The notes under the pieces were generated by a model. That model saw only the letters and a list, made by a program, of their open reading frames with translations, was not told where the DNA came from and ran no database searches. The translations under genes and the position numbers were made by a program. This document shows positions 25,187 through 34,279 of a stretch of DNA of 64,000 bases, piece after piece; within the stretch, counting starts at the first letter, position 1, and every line of letters starts with the position of its first letter. The stretch is from Thermoactinomyces mirandus. Lineage in GTDB: Bacteria > Bacillota > Bacilli > Thermoactinomycetales > Thermoactinomycetaceae. The stretch spans positions 1 to 64,000 of the forward strand of contig NZ_JACEOL010000033.1 of the NCBI RefSeq assembly GCF_013868055.1. Reading direction: 5' to 3'.

Positions 25187-25762
25187 ATGAAGCGCGTTTG
25201 TGTTTTTGCCGGATCCAACCCCGGGAGTAGTCCCGAGTACAGGGAGTCTGCCATTTTATTGGGGCGGGAACTGGTAAAAAAAAGGCTTGAACTGGTATAC
25301 GGCGGTTCCAGTGTAGGGTTGATGGGAGAGATAGCCAATACGGTATTGGAGCGGGGAGGCATCGTCATCGGTGTGATGCCGAGAAACCTGTTCCGCAAAG
25401 AAGTGGTGCATCGAAAGCTGACAAATCTCCATGAAGTAAATGATATGCATGAGAGAAAAGCGAAAATGGGGGAACTGTCTGATGCCTTTGTCGCTTTGCC
25501 TGGAGGATTCGGAACACTGGAAGAAATTTTTGAGATTGTCAGCTGGGGACAGATTGGTATTCATCAGAAACCGATCGGCATGCTGAATGTGGCCGGGTAT
25601 TACGATCCTCTGATTGAGATGATTGAAAAAGGAGTAAAAGGAGGATTTATTCCACCCTCCAACGGGGAAATGATTGTTTGCGAAACAAATCCGGCTTTAC
25701 TTCTGGAAAAACTTTATACATACAAACCGCCGCAAAAAAGCAAATGGAGTAATCTGGCCTGA
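25187..25762 (+). CDS. LOG family protein (TIGR00730; nucleotide 5'-monophosphate phosphoribohydrolase)
   Basis: The 191-aa protein has the Rossmann fold and family motifs: VCVFAGSNPGSSPEY, LVYGGSSVGLMGEIANTVLERGG, MHERKAKMGELSDAFVALPGGFGTLEEIFEIVSW, where the PGGxGTxxE loop binds the nucleotide phosphate. It was long mislabelled lysine decarboxylase; the known activity is release of the base from cytokinin-type or ordinary nucleoside monophosphates. It corresponds to B. subtilis YvdD. AGGGGAG precedes the start. A pair of overlapping hairpins follows. Confidence 0.92.
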   Translation: MKRVCVFAGSNPGSSPEYRESAILLGRELVKKRLELVYGGSSVGLMGEIANTVLERGGIVIGVMPRNLFRKEVVHRKLTNLHEVNDMHERKAKMGELSDAFVALPGGFGTLEEIFEIVSWGQIGIHQKPIGMLNVAGYYDPLIEMIEKGVKGGFIPPSNGEMIVCETNPALLLEKLYTYKPPQKSKWSNLA

Positions 25763-25769
25763 TCAGCAG

Positions 25770-25818
25770 GAGCCATCCACACATGCAAATGGATGGCTCG
25801 TGGCATTGGCATGTGTGG
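25770..25818. repeat. Two overlapping, mutually exclusive inverted repeats
   Basis: GAGCCATCC (25770-25778) pairs perfectly with GGATGGCTC (25791-25799); CCACACATGC (25777-25786) pairs perfectly with GCATGTGTGG (25809-25818). They share two bases and interleave, so only one can form at a time. No T run follows. Confidence 0.6.
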
Positions 25819-26188
25819 TGGCGTGTCAGTAACTCTGGAAGCAGGTCAGGAGCATCAACTTTAATCCCGTAACCGAGCCCTTTTTTTAATTGCCAAGATG
25901 CTTTTCCTTATCGAGATTCATTTACTCGTTTCGTTTGTCATCCCTGCCCGTCCGCCGGAAAATAAACCAAAATGTTACAATATTTTGTCTTCAGTTCTGT
26001 TGAATGTGGAAAATACTGATTCTGCCTGGAGTATGCTTTTATTCGACAAACAAAACGGTTCATAAACAAATTAGAATAAATAAAAGGAATTTAGAATATT
26101 TAGTCTAATTAATCAATATAGAATTTTATGGATTTAATTCGCCCGAAAAATATTTGCAAAAGGGTTTTATTTTTTGGAGGGGGGAACA
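25819..26188. other. Intergenic region before the sigma-54 activator
   Basis: An AT-rich stretch (25960-26170) without open frames of note. It should hold the promoter of the activator; several TTAGAAT/TATAGAAT-like -10 candidates exist but none has a clear -35. A very strong GGAGGGGGG ribosome binding site ends it. Confidence 0.4.
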
Positions 26189-28150
26189 ATGAAAAAATCC
26201 AATATCTCAGTTTTTTCAATTCGGGATCTTGGAGCCAAAAGCAGGGAATTAAAAAAGATATGGGAAAATTTTTTGTTGGGGGAATCATCCAAAGACAAGC
26301 TTAGACAAGTGGTTTACCAATCATGGGAGCGTTGCAGGCATTATGGGGTCAATCCGCACAAACAGGAGACAACCATTGTTTACGATGCCCGGCAGTTGAA
26401 AAAAATCCTGAACCAGTCAAAACTTTTTAATGCAGCACTCCCAGTGCTTCACAACTTGAAAAGGCAAACAGAAAATACAGGCTATATCGTTACTTTGTGC
26501 GATCGTTTCGGGCGTATCATTTATTTGGATGGAGATCCCCAGACTTTGCGACAAGCCGAAAAAATGAACTTTGTCCAAGGTGCAGACTGGAGTGAGAAGA
26601 AGGCAGGCACCAATGCAATTGGTACCTGCATTAAAATTTCCGAACCAATCCAGATCTTTGCTGCGGAGCATTATTGCGAAGGGGTGCATCCCTGGACCTG
26701 TTCCTCCGCTCCAATTTACGACCCGTTAACCGGGGAACTGTTGGGAGTTATTGATTTAACCGGCAAATGGATGGACGTCCAGCCACATACGTTGGGAATG
26801 GTGGTGGTGAGTGCTCTTTCAGTGCAACAGCGGTTAAAGGAATCTTCCATGATCGTTCGTCAGATTCTGCTACACGAATATTTAAAGGCCATTCATCGCT
26901 GGCCCAATGATGCGGTCATCGTAATGGATCAGGCGATGAATGTGGTAGAAGGAAACAAACGGGCATGCAAGCTGCTTGAAATCGGCTCATTTCAGGAACT
27001 GGAGAACAACCGGGAGTGGATTGAAAGCCTGAATCATTTGCTCTCTAGCAATGGCAACCAGAAGGAACAGGAATGGCAACTTCCCTCACTGAATTTGCGG
27101 GTTTACGCATCTGTGATTACCCATGAAGGGGAACGGGCCGGATTTCTGTTACACTTGCAGAGAAACTTGCTAAATAACAGCATCATCCACAAAAGCGAAC
27201 AACCTGCCTGGCAGGGTATTATCGGGAAATCCCGGGCGATCAGGCAGTTGATTCACAAATGCCAGATTGTGGCCAATACTTTTGTGCCTGTTCTCATTAC
27301 CGGAGAAAGCGGTACGGGCAAGGAGCGATTTGCCCGGGCCATCCATGAATCGAGCGAACAGAAAGATGCCCCGTTTATTGCCGTCAACTGTGGTGCGATT
27401 CCCAAAGAACTGATTGCCAGTGAATTGTTTGGCTATGAGCCCGGAACCTTTACAGGCGGCAAAAAGGAAGGCAAAAAAGGGAAATTCGAAGAAGCAGATG
27501 GAGGAACCCTGTTTCTGGATGAAGTTGGAGAAATGCCGCTGGAGTTCCAGGTGCATTTGCTTCGGGTTTTGCAGGAACGGGAGGTTGTAAGGCTGGGATC
27601 AGCCAAGCCGGTTCCCGTTCGTGTCCGGGTCATTGCGGCAACGAATCAGAACCTGGAGGAGATGATGAAAGCCGGTTTGTTTCGTAGAGACCTGTATTAT
27701 CGTCTCAATGTGGTCTCATTGCATATTCCTCCCCTGAATGAGAGGCTGGAAGATATCCCGCTTTTGGCGGACTATTTTGTAAAACAGTTCAAGGAGCAGC
27801 ACAAAAAGGAAATAGAGGGAATAGCAGAGGAAACATTGTCTTTGTTAAAATCCTGTTTCTGGCCGGGGAATGTCAGGGAATTGCAGAATGTTCTGGAGTA
27901 CGGAGTATTGTTTTGTGATGAGAAAGAAATTCAGATTCATCACTTGCCTCCTGCACTGCAAAAAAACAGTCCGGTTGCAAAAAAAGAGCAAATACCCGAC
28001 TGGAACCTTATTGAAAATGAAGAAAGGAAGGTGTTGCTCGGCCTTCTGGATGAGACTGGTGGGAATTTGTCAGAAGTGGCACGAAGGATGAAGATCGCCC
28101 GCACTACACTTTATCGGCGACTAAAAAAATATCAGATTCAGACAAACTAA
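26189..28150 (+). CDS. acxR: Sigma-54-dependent enhancer-binding activator (AcoR/AcxR type)
   Basis: The ATG at 26189 follows GGAGGGGGG and gives 653 aa. Residues 40-220 form the AcoR-like N-terminal part with a GAF domain ([39 protein letters not shown]), a PAS-like segment follows ([20 protein letters not shown]), then the AAA+ domain from about residue 340: Walker A GESGTGKE, Walker [13 protein letters not shown], arginine finger [11 protein letters not shown]. The C-terminus is a Fis-type helix-turn-helix ([25 protein letters not shown]). The sigma-54 contact loop reads GTFTGG in place of GAFTGA; the critical Phe-Thr is kept. Position directly upstream of acxABC and its -24/-12 promoter makes it the likely acetone-responsive activator, like AcxR of Xanthobacter. 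The gene name rests on context. Confidence 0.85.
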   Translation: MKKSNISVFSIRDLGAKSRELKKIWENFLLGESSKDKLRQVVYQSWERCRHYGVNPHKQETTIVYDARQLKKILNQSKLFNAALPVLHNLKRQTENTGYIVTLCDRFGRIIYLDGDPQTLRQAEKMNFVQGADWSEKKAGTNAIGTCIKISEPIQIFAAEHYCEGVHPWTCSSAPIYDPLTGELLGVIDLTGKWMDVQPHTLGMVVVSALSVQQRLKESSMIVRQILLHEYLKAIHRWPNDAVIVMDQAMNVVEGNKRACKLLEIGSFQELENNREWIESLNHLLSSNGNQKEQEWQLPSLNLRVYASVITHEGERAGFLLHLQRNLLNNSIIHKSEQPAWQGIIGKSRAIRQLIHKCQIVANTFVPVLITGESGTGKERFARAIHESSEQKDAPFIAVNCGAIPKELIASELFGYEPGTFTGGKKEGKKGKFEEADGGTLFLDEVGEMPLEFQVHLLRVLQEREVVRLGSAKPVPVRVRVIAATNQNLEEMMKAGLFRRDLYYRLNVVSLHIPPLNERLEDIPLLADYFVKQFKEQHKKEIEGIAEETLSLLKSCFWPGNVRELQNVLEYGVLFCDEKEIQIHHLPPALQKNSPVAKKEQIPDWNLIENEERKVLLGLLDETGGNLSEVARRMKIARTTLYRRLKKYQIQTN

Positions 28151-28151
28151 A

Positions 28152-28177
28152 AGCCCCGTGACATAAGGGGTTTTTTT
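28152..28177 (+). terminator. Intrinsic terminator after the activator gene
   Basis: AAAGCCCC and AGGGGTTT form a short stem around an 8-base loop, followed by seven T. Confidence 0.7.
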
Positions 28178-28194
28178 GCTGTTCAACTGACTTG

Positions 28195-28228
28195 TTGTAT
28201 CGCTACAACTGTATCGGATTGCTACAGT
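28195..28228. promoter_or_regulatory. Candidate upstream activator sites (UAS) for the sigma-54 activator
   Basis: Two adjacent inverted repeats, TTGTA-N4-TACAA (28195-28208) and ACTGTA-N9-TACAGT (28208-28228), both containing TGTATCG and GCTACA. They lie about 70-105 bases upstream of the -24/-12 element, the usual range for enhancer-binding proteins. Confidence 0.65.
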
Positions 28229-28296
28229 TTGTCCGCAAATCCTGGTCAGGGATAACCAGAAGCGGATGTAAAACCGGGAAATATTTTTTTATCAGG

Positions 28297-28313
28297 TTGG
28301 CATCCAATTTGCT
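28297..28313 (+). promoter_or_regulatory. Sigma-54 (-24/-12) promoter of acxABC
   Basis: TTGGCATCCAATTTGCT matches the consensus YTGGCAC-N5-TTGCW, with GG at 28299-28300 and GC at 28311-28312 exactly ten bases apart. It lies 90 bases before the acxA start. Confidence 0.88.
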
Positions 28314-28402
28314 TTATAGAAAAGTGAGCAGACAGGATGTCAGCAATCAGGGGACTGGCGTCAATATGTCTGGATTCAATAACGAGAAGGGAGAGAGGTT
28401 GA

Positions 28403-30541
28403 TTGGAAAAGAATTCGCAAATTTTGGCCATTGACGCCGGGGGAACAATGACAGACACCTTCATTATTGATGACCAGGGAGAGTTCGTGGTTGGAAAAGC
28501 TCAGTCAACACCATATGATGAGTCCATTGGCCTGATTAATTCCGCAAAAGACGCGCTCAGTTATTGGGACACATCGGTTGAAACAGAGTTTCCGAAACTC
28601 CTGGCCGGGGTCTATTCCGGTACCGCGATGCTCAACCGTCTGGTTCAACGGAGAGGACGCCGGGTTGGACTGATTGTCAATAAAGGCATGGAAGATTTTC
28701 ATCGCATGGGAAGAGCTATTCAGGCTTATCTGGGCTATTCTTATTCAGACCGTTTGCATATTAATACCCACCGGTATGATCCCCCGCTTGTTCCCGGAGA
28801 ATTGACCCGCGGAGTGACAGAACGGGTTGACCTGTTTGGAAATGTGGTTATTCCACTGTATGAACATGAAGTCGAACCGGCTGTCCGTGAGTTATTGGAA
28901 ATGGATGTTCAAGCAATTGTGATCAGTTTGCTTCATTCATACCGATATCCTGCACATGAACGGAAAGTAAGGGATATTGCCCGGGAAATGATCAAAAAGT
29001 CGGGGAAGGATATTCCTGTTTTCGCTTCCGTTGACTATTATCCGGTACGGAAGGAATCACACCGGACCAATACAACCATCATTGAAGCGTATGCAGCGGA
29101 CCCATCGCGTGAAACCCTGAAAAAAATCAACCAGCGCATTTCGGAGAAAGGGGCTTCATTTGACCTGCGTGTCATGGCCAGCCATGGCGGCACGATCAGC
29201 ATCGAAGCAAACGAACTGGCGAGAACGCTGGTATCCGGCCCGATTGGCGGTGTGGTGGGGGCAAAATATCTGGGTGAGTTATTGGGAATCCCCAATATCG
29301 CCTGTTCCGATATCGGAGGAACCAGCTTTGACATCGCTTTGATTACACAGGGGGACCTGAGCATAAATCCAAGCCCGGACATGGCACGTCTGGTTCTGTC
29401 CCTGCCGTTGGTAGCCATGGATACGGTCGGTGCCGGAGCGGGAAGTTACGTGCGTGTCGATCCCAACTATAAATCCATTACACTTGGTCCGGACAGTGCC
29501 GGTTACCGTGTGGGCGTCTGTTATCCGGAAGGCGGGGTTGACACGGTTACAGTTTCTGACTGCCATGTAGTGCTGGGACTGATCAATCCTGACAATTTTC
29601 TGGGAGGAGAGGTAAAGCTTTATCCGGAGCGTGCCTATAAAGCGGTGAAAGAACAGATTGCCGATCCGCTGGGGCTGTCGGTGGAAGACGCCGCTTATGG
29701 TGTGATTGATTTGCTCGAATCGCAACTCCGAAATTATCTGGAATCGATGATTCTGGGAAAAGGTTATTCGCCATCGCAATATGTCTGTTTCTCATATGGC
29801 GGAGGCGGGCCATTGCATACAGCCGGGTATACAAAAGGACTGGGATTTGACAAAGTGATGGTGCCGGCCTGGGCCGCAGGGTTTTCCGCGTTTGGCTGTG
29901 CCGCGGCTGATTTTGAATACCGTTATGACAAAACCCTTGACATTAATGTGGATGACGGTGCTGCTGACGAAATCAAGCTGGCGGCAGGGAAGGAATTGCT
30001 AGCGGCATGGGAAGAGTTGAAAGAAAAAGTGGGAAACGAGTTTGTGAAAAATCATTTTGCAATGGATGATGTCGATTTCCGACTCTATTTCCGGATGCAA
30101 TATCAGGGTCAGTTGAACGATCTGGAGATTGAAGCGCCCATTAAAGACTTCCAGGGGGTTAAGGACTGGGATGCGCTGATAGAAGCATTTGAAGAGGTTT
30201 ATACCCGTGTGTATGCCAAAGCAGCCAGATCTCCGGAGTTGGGCTACAGCATTACGGGCGCCATTGTCAGGGGGCTGGTGGACGTAGTGAAACCCAAAAT
30301 TCCAAAAGAGGCATTGTCCGGAGAAGAACCACCCAAAGAAGCCTATCTTGGAAAAAGAAAGGTTTATTGGAAAGGCGAATGGACAGAAGTGGACATCTGG
30401 GAAATGGAAAAATTGAAAGCCGGCAACCGGATCCGGGCCTTTTCCATTATCGAATCGCCGGCAACCACCTATGTCGTGCCGCCGGGATTTGAGACGGTTC
30501 TTGACGAGCATCGTATCTTTCACTTGATTGAAGTGGATTAA
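28403..30541 (+). CDS. acxA: Acetone carboxylase beta subunit (hydantoinase A/oxoprolinase family)
   Basis: The TTG at 28403 lies behind AAGGGAGAGAGG and gives 712 aa, close to the roughly 717 aa of the Xanthobacter beta subunit. The N-terminus has the ASKHA phosphate loop LAIDAGGTMTDTFIID; other hydantoinase-A signatures are SGTAMLNRLVQRRG, SHGGTISIEANELARTLVSGPIGGVVGAKYLG, CSDIGGTSFDIALIT and VCFSYGGGGPLHTAGY. This subunit hydrolyses ATP to phosphorylate acetone (as enolphosphate) and bicarbonate. The following genes encode the alpha and gamma subunits in the usual order A-B-C. The small gamma subunit is what separates this set from N-methylhydantoinase or acetophenone carboxylase. Confidence 0.9.
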   Translation: MEKNSQILAIDAGGTMTDTFIIDDQGEFVVGKAQSTPYDESIGLINSAKDALSYWDTSVETEFPKLLAGVYSGTAMLNRLVQRRGRRVGLIVNKGMEDFHRMGRAIQAYLGYSYSDRLHINTHRYDPPLVPGELTRGVTERVDLFGNVVIPLYEHEVEPAVRELLEMDVQAIVISLLHSYRYPAHERKVRDIAREMIKKSGKDIPVFASVDYYPVRKESHRTNTTIIEAYAADPSRETLKKINQRISEKGASFDLRVMASHGGTISIEANELARTLVSGPIGGVVGAKYLGELLGIPNIACSDIGGTSFDIALITQGDLSINPSPDMARLVLSLPLVAMDTVGAGAGSYVRVDPNYKSITLGPDSAGYRVGVCYPEGGVDTVTVSDCHVVLGLINPDNFLGGEVKLYPERAYKAVKEQIADPLGLSVEDAAYGVIDLLESQLRNYLESMILGKGYSPSQYVCFSYGGGGPLHTAGYTKGLGFDKVMVPAWAAGFSAFGCAAADFEYRYDKTLDINVDDGAADEIKLAAGKELLAAWEELKEKVGNEFVKNHFAMDDVDFRLYFRMQYQGQLNDLEIEAPIKDFQGVKDWDALIEAFEEVYTRVYAKAARSPELGYSITGAIVRGLVDVVKPKIPKEALSGEEPPKEAYLGKRKVYWKGEWTEVDIWEMEKLKAGNRIRAFSIIESPATTYVVPPGFETVLDEHRIFHLIEVD

Positions 30542-30553
30542 GGAGGGAAAAAC

Positions 30554-32830
30554 ATGCCCATTCAGATCGATAAAAAGAAAGGTTTTGAACGTAAGCCGAT
30601 CGGCTGGGACGGAAAAACGTTAAAGCAGATGCGTCAGGAGACGGATGAGATCAGCCGCTTAACAGGCTATTACTGTGGTTTGGACAGATTGCCCTTTAAA
30701 GAATCAGATCCGATCCGGTTTGAAAAGATTTTTTCCAAGTTGCGGGGAGGCGTGGTTCACGCCAGGGAAACCGCCAAACGTGTGGCTGCTTCGCCAATTG
30801 TGGAGCAGGAAGGGGAACTTTGCTTTACGTTGTATACACCGGAAGCTGATTCCGTGGTTACTTCCACCGGGATCATCATTCATGTGGGTACAATGGGAGC
30901 TGCTATCAAATACATGATCCAGAATGATTATGAGGAAAACCCGGGCATCGAGGACGGTGACATTTTCTGTAACAATGATTGTCACATTGGAAATGTTCAC
31001 CCCTGTGATGTGCATACCATTGTTCCTGTCTTTTGGGAAGGTGAACTGATTGGCTGGGTTGGCGGCGTTACCCACGTCATTGATACGGGTGCCACAGCCC
31101 CGGGAAGTATGACGGTGGGACCTGTTACCCGTTATGATGACGGATACCAGGTTGCCTGCCGGAAAATCGGAACAAATGACACCTTGCACAAGGACTGGCT
31201 CATCGAAAGCCAGCGCTCGGTTCGGACGAAAAAGTACTGGTTGCTGGATGAGCGGACCCGGATTGCCGGCTGCCACATGATTCGGGATCTGGTGCTTGAT
31301 ATTGTGAGAGAGGAAGGAGTCGACACCTATAAGCATTTTATTCGCGAAGTGATTGAGGACGGGCGCCGCGGATTTATGAACCAGGTGAAGACACTGTTGA
31401 TTCCGGGGCGCTACCGCCAGGTTTCCTTTGTGGATGTTCCGTACAAAAATCTTGACGTTCCACCGTTTGCCCGCATCAATACCATGATGCACGCACCGAC
31501 AGAAATGATCATCCATAAGGACGGGAAATTTGAAATCGACTTTGAGGGAGTCAACCGTTGGGGATGGCACAGCTACAATGCCACACCTGTTTCGATTACC
31601 AGCGGGATCTGGGTCATGATGTCGCAAACGCTGATTCCGAATGATCGGGTGAACGACGGCGCTTACTACGCAAGTAAATTTGACTTGCCTTACGGTTCCT
31701 GGCTAAACCCGGATGATGTACAAACGGCACACAGCTATGCCTGGCATTTCCTCGTCTCTGCCTGGAGTCCATTGTGGCGTGCTTTAAGCCGTCAATATTT
31801 TGCCCGCGGTTATCTGGAAGAGGTTAACGCCGGTAACGCCAATACTTCAAACTGGTTACAGGGCGGAGGATACAACCAGTTTAATGAGTCACACGCCGTC
31901 AACAGTTTTGAATCAGCGGCGGAAGGCGTTGGAGCCAGTGCCGTAAAGGACGGAATTGACCATGCGGCAGCGATTTGGAACCCCGAAGGAGATATGGGGG
32001 ATATGGAAATCTGGGAGCTGGCCGAACCGCTTCTCTATTTGGGCAGAAGTATAAAGCCCAACACCGCCGGATACGGGAAGTACCGGGGGGGTTCCGGTTA
32101 TGAAACTTTGCGGATGGTTTACGGAGCCAAAGACTGGACCATGTTTTTCATGGGCAATGGGTATATTTCCAGCGATTGCGGTTTGATGGGAGGATATCCG
32201 GCCGCGGCAGGTTACCGGTTTGAAGCGCATGGGACCAATCTGAAAGAGCGAATTGCCAAGCAACTGCCCATTCCAACCGGAGGAGATACCGACCCCGATC
32301 ATCCACAGTATGAGCAATTGTTTGAGGCCAGGGAAATTATCCGTGACAAACAGGCAATTACAACGGAAACGATTTTCGAAAATTATGACTTGTATCTGAA
32401 CTATTTGCGCGGAGGTCCCGGATTTGGAGATCCGCTGGAACGGAAACCCAAGGCGATTGAAGACGATTTGAATGGCGGTTATTTGTTGCCGCGTTATGCG
32501 GAAAAAGTTTATGGAGCGGTATTCCATCAGGATAAGAAAGGACATTACACGGTTGATGAAGAAGCGACCGAAAGGCGTCGTCAGGAAATCCGGAAAGAAC
32601 GCCTGAAACGGGGAACACCAACCAAAAAATGGATGGAAGAAGAACGCAAAAAGATTTTGGAGAAAGAGGCATCGATTCAGGTACGCCACATGTATGCAGG
32701 CAGTTTTGCACTCAGCGAAAAATTTACCAATGAATTCAAGGAATTCTGGAACTTGCCGGAAAGCTGGAACTTGCCGGAAGACGAACTGGAGATCCCGGTA
32801 TTTGGAGCGAAAATCAACAGAAATTCCTGA
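30554..32830 (+). CDS. acxB: Acetone carboxylase alpha subunit (hydantoinase B family)
   Basis: The 758-aa protein starts 12 bases after acxA, with AGGAGGG upstream. It is a full-length hydantoinase-B homologue: RFEKIFSKLRGGVVHARETAKRVAASPIVEQEGELCFTLYTPEADSV, then DGDIFCNNDCHIGNVHPCDVHT, whose His and Asp residues are candidates for the manganese site of the carboxylase, and GNANTSNWLQGGGYNQF and GGSGYETLRMVYG toward the C-terminal half. This subunit should join enolate and CO2 to acetoacetate. The tail (residues 690-758) contains a duplicated short stretch (WNLPESWNLPED). The alpha2-beta2-gamma2 complex is cytoplasmic. Confidence 0.9.
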   Translation: MPIQIDKKKGFERKPIGWDGKTLKQMRQETDEISRLTGYYCGLDRLPFKESDPIRFEKIFSKLRGGVVHARETAKRVAASPIVEQEGELCFTLYTPEADSVVTSTGIIIHVGTMGAAIKYMIQNDYEENPGIEDGDIFCNNDCHIGNVHPCDVHTIVPVFWEGELIGWVGGVTHVIDTGATAPGSMTVGPVTRYDDGYQVACRKIGTNDTLHKDWLIESQRSVRTKKYWLLDERTRIAGCHMIRDLVLDIVREEGVDTYKHFIREVIEDGRRGFMNQVKTLLIPGRYRQVSFVDVPYKNLDVPPFARINTMMHAPTEMIIHKDGKFEIDFEGVNRWGWHSYNATPVSITSGIWVMMSQTLIPNDRVNDGAYYASKFDLPYGSWLNPDDVQTAHSYAWHFLVSAWSPLWRALSRQYFARGYLEEVNAGNANTSNWLQGGGYNQFNESHAVNSFESAAEGVGASAVKDGIDHAAAIWNPEGDMGDMEIWELAEPLLYLGRSIKPNTAGYGKYRGGSGYETLRMVYGAKDWTMFFMGNGYISSDCGLMGGYPAAAGYRFEAHGTNLKERIAKQLPIPTGGDTDPDHPQYEQLFEAREIIRDKQAITTETIFENYDLYLNYLRGGPGFGDPLERKPKAIEDDLNGGYLLPRYAEKVYGAVFHQDKKGHYTVDEEATERRRQEIRKERLKRGTPTKKWMEEERKKILEKEASIQVRHMYAGSFALSEKFTNEFKEFWNLPESWNLPEDELEIPVFGAKINRNS

Positions 32831-32872
32831 GTGACGGGCGATGATGATTATTAAAAAACTGGAGGTGTTCAA

Positions 32873-33379
32873 ATGGCTGTTCGGATTGATCGCAAGACGA
32901 TTGAAGAGTTGATTGACGGTACGATTGATTTTTACAAGCTGAAGGAACTTTTGTCCAATTTCAAGGATAAGGACCGGTTCCAAACCTATTTGAGTATTTT
33001 GCAGGAACGGGTACCATGGGATGACCCGATTTTGCTCCCGGCCGGACTGCACCTTTATATCGTGCAAAAAGAAAACGGGGATCGCATTGTCAAATGTGAC
33101 TGTGGCCATGAATTTTGTGATTACAGGGATAACTGGAAACTGCATGCCCTCGTTTATGTGCGCGATACGGAAGAGAAAATGAATGAGCTTTATCCAAAAC
33201 TGCTCGCTCCTGACCCAGAGTGGCAGGTCATCCGGGAGTATTACTGTCCAGGGTGTGCCTCGCAACTGGAAGTAGAGGCGGTTGCTCCCTGGTACCCTGT
33301 GCTGAAAGATTTCGAACCGGATATTGATACATTTTATGAAGACTGGCTTGGGCTTCCTCTGCCGCTGGGCAAAAAATAA
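32873..33379 (+). CDS. acxC: Acetone carboxylase gamma subunit
   Basis: The 168-aa protein has the length of AcxC. It carries a likely zinc site: CDCGHEFCDYRDNW at residues 75-88 and YYCPGCASQLEVEA at 124-137, so Cys75/77 (or 82) with Cys125/128. The N-terminal half is helical, ending in WDDPILLPAGLHLYIV. GAGGTG precedes the ATG; 42 bases separate it from acxB, and a terminator follows, which closes the operon. Presence of this subunit makes acetone carboxylase the best assignment for all three genes. Confidence 0.9.
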   Translation: MAVRIDRKTIEELIDGTIDFYKLKELLSNFKDKDRFQTYLSILQERVPWDDPILLPAGLHLYIVQKENGDRIVKCDCGHEFCDYRDNWKLHALVYVRDTEEKMNELYPKLLAPDPEWQVIREYYCPGCASQLEVEAVAPWYPVLKDFEPDIDTFYEDWLGLPLPLGKK

Positions 33380-33386
33380 GACAAAC

Positions 33387-33412
33387 GACCGGGGGATGAT
33401 TGTTCCCCGGTC
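33387..33412 (+). terminator. Hairpin/terminator after acxABC
   Basis: GACCGGGG (33387-33394) pairs with CCCCGGTC (33405-33412). The downstream run is AT-rich (CAATTTATATATTT) rather than pure T, so strength is uncertain. Confidence 0.65.
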
Positions 33413-33547
33413 AATTTATATATTTGGATCAGCAATTTACGCCATTATCCGGAAAGGTGATGTTTCTTATGAAAAGGTTTTTGTTTTCTTTTCATAACAT
33501 CGGAAGATGAGATAAATATGAACATTTTTCGCATTTTGCGTTAAATT

Positions 33548-33565
33548 ATTGACCATATGGTCAAT
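33548..33565. promoter_or_regulatory. Perfect 18-bp palindrome, TetR-type operator
   Basis: ATTGACCATATGGTCAAT reads identically on both strands and ends 11 bases before the tetR ATG, immediately before GGAGGGG. It has the GACCATATGGTC core common in operators of Bacillales TetR regulators. Confidence 0.75.
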
Positions 33566-33576
33566 GGAGGGGCAAT

Positions 33577-34228
33577 ATGAAACAGATTTATCAGCAAATC
33601 CCTGAAGAGAAAAGAGAAAAAATTCTTCAGGCAGCAATTGCCGAATTTGCGGAACATGGTTATGAGAAAGCGTCTACCAATAAGAACATCCAGGAAGCTT
33701 CCATATCCAAGGGACTCCTGTTTCACTACTTTGGCAACAAGAAACATCTGTTTTTGGCTACCTTTGATTACTTTCTGGATCGATATGTCGGTGAAATGAT
33801 AGAACGGATTCCTCCACTGCCTGACTTGCCGGATGATTTTTTTGAGCGCATCCTTTGCCTGAGTGAATTGAAATACCGGTATTTCTTGCAACATCCGGAA
33901 GTTTATTTTTTCTTGCCTACCGCCTACCAACGAATTGTCCAAAAAATTTCCCGGCGAGGCCGAAAAAAGGCATTCTGATTTTCGGGGCATTTCCTTGCAC
34001 TTTATGCTTGAGCAGATCAACCGTTCAAAATTTCGCGAAGACCTGGATCTTGAAAAGGCGGTTTCTTTTATCTACCTCAGTTTAAAGACGCTTACCCGGC
34101 AATGGTTGGACCGGGTAACGAAACAACAACCCGAAAATGCCTTGAACCGGTGGAAGGAGATGTTAAACGAGTATCGGGAAATGCTGGATATCTTTAAAAA
34201 CGGGGTTTACCAGCGAGGCAAGAAGTAA
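33577..34228 (+). pseudogene. TetR family regulator, frameshifted
   Basis: The first frame (from ATG 33577) gives the DNA-binding domain EKREKILQAAIAEFAEHGYEKASTNKNIQEASISKGLLFHYFGNKKHLF and runs to a stop at 33978 with unrelated residues after LPTAYQ. The ligand-binding half continues in the next frame (ELSKKFPGEAEKRHSDFRGISLHFMLEQIN to 34228). Dropping one C of TACCAACG (33925-33932 region) restores a single 216-aa protein reading PTAYNELSKK. The truncated product of 133 aa would keep the helix-turn-helix but lose most of the dimerisation domain. The palindrome upstream is its likely operator and the phosphotransferase gene 52 bases downstream its likely target. Confidence 0.8.
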
Positions 34229-34279
34229 GGGACAGAAGTCTTGGGTAAATTGATTTCCTTTAAAGGGAAGTGAAAACTG

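Noticed and set aside
28403-32830. N-methylhydantoinase (HyuA/HyuB) as the function of the two large genes
   Set aside because: The third gene encodes the acetone carboxylase gamma subunit with its Cys pairs, and subunit sizes fit AcxA and AcxB.
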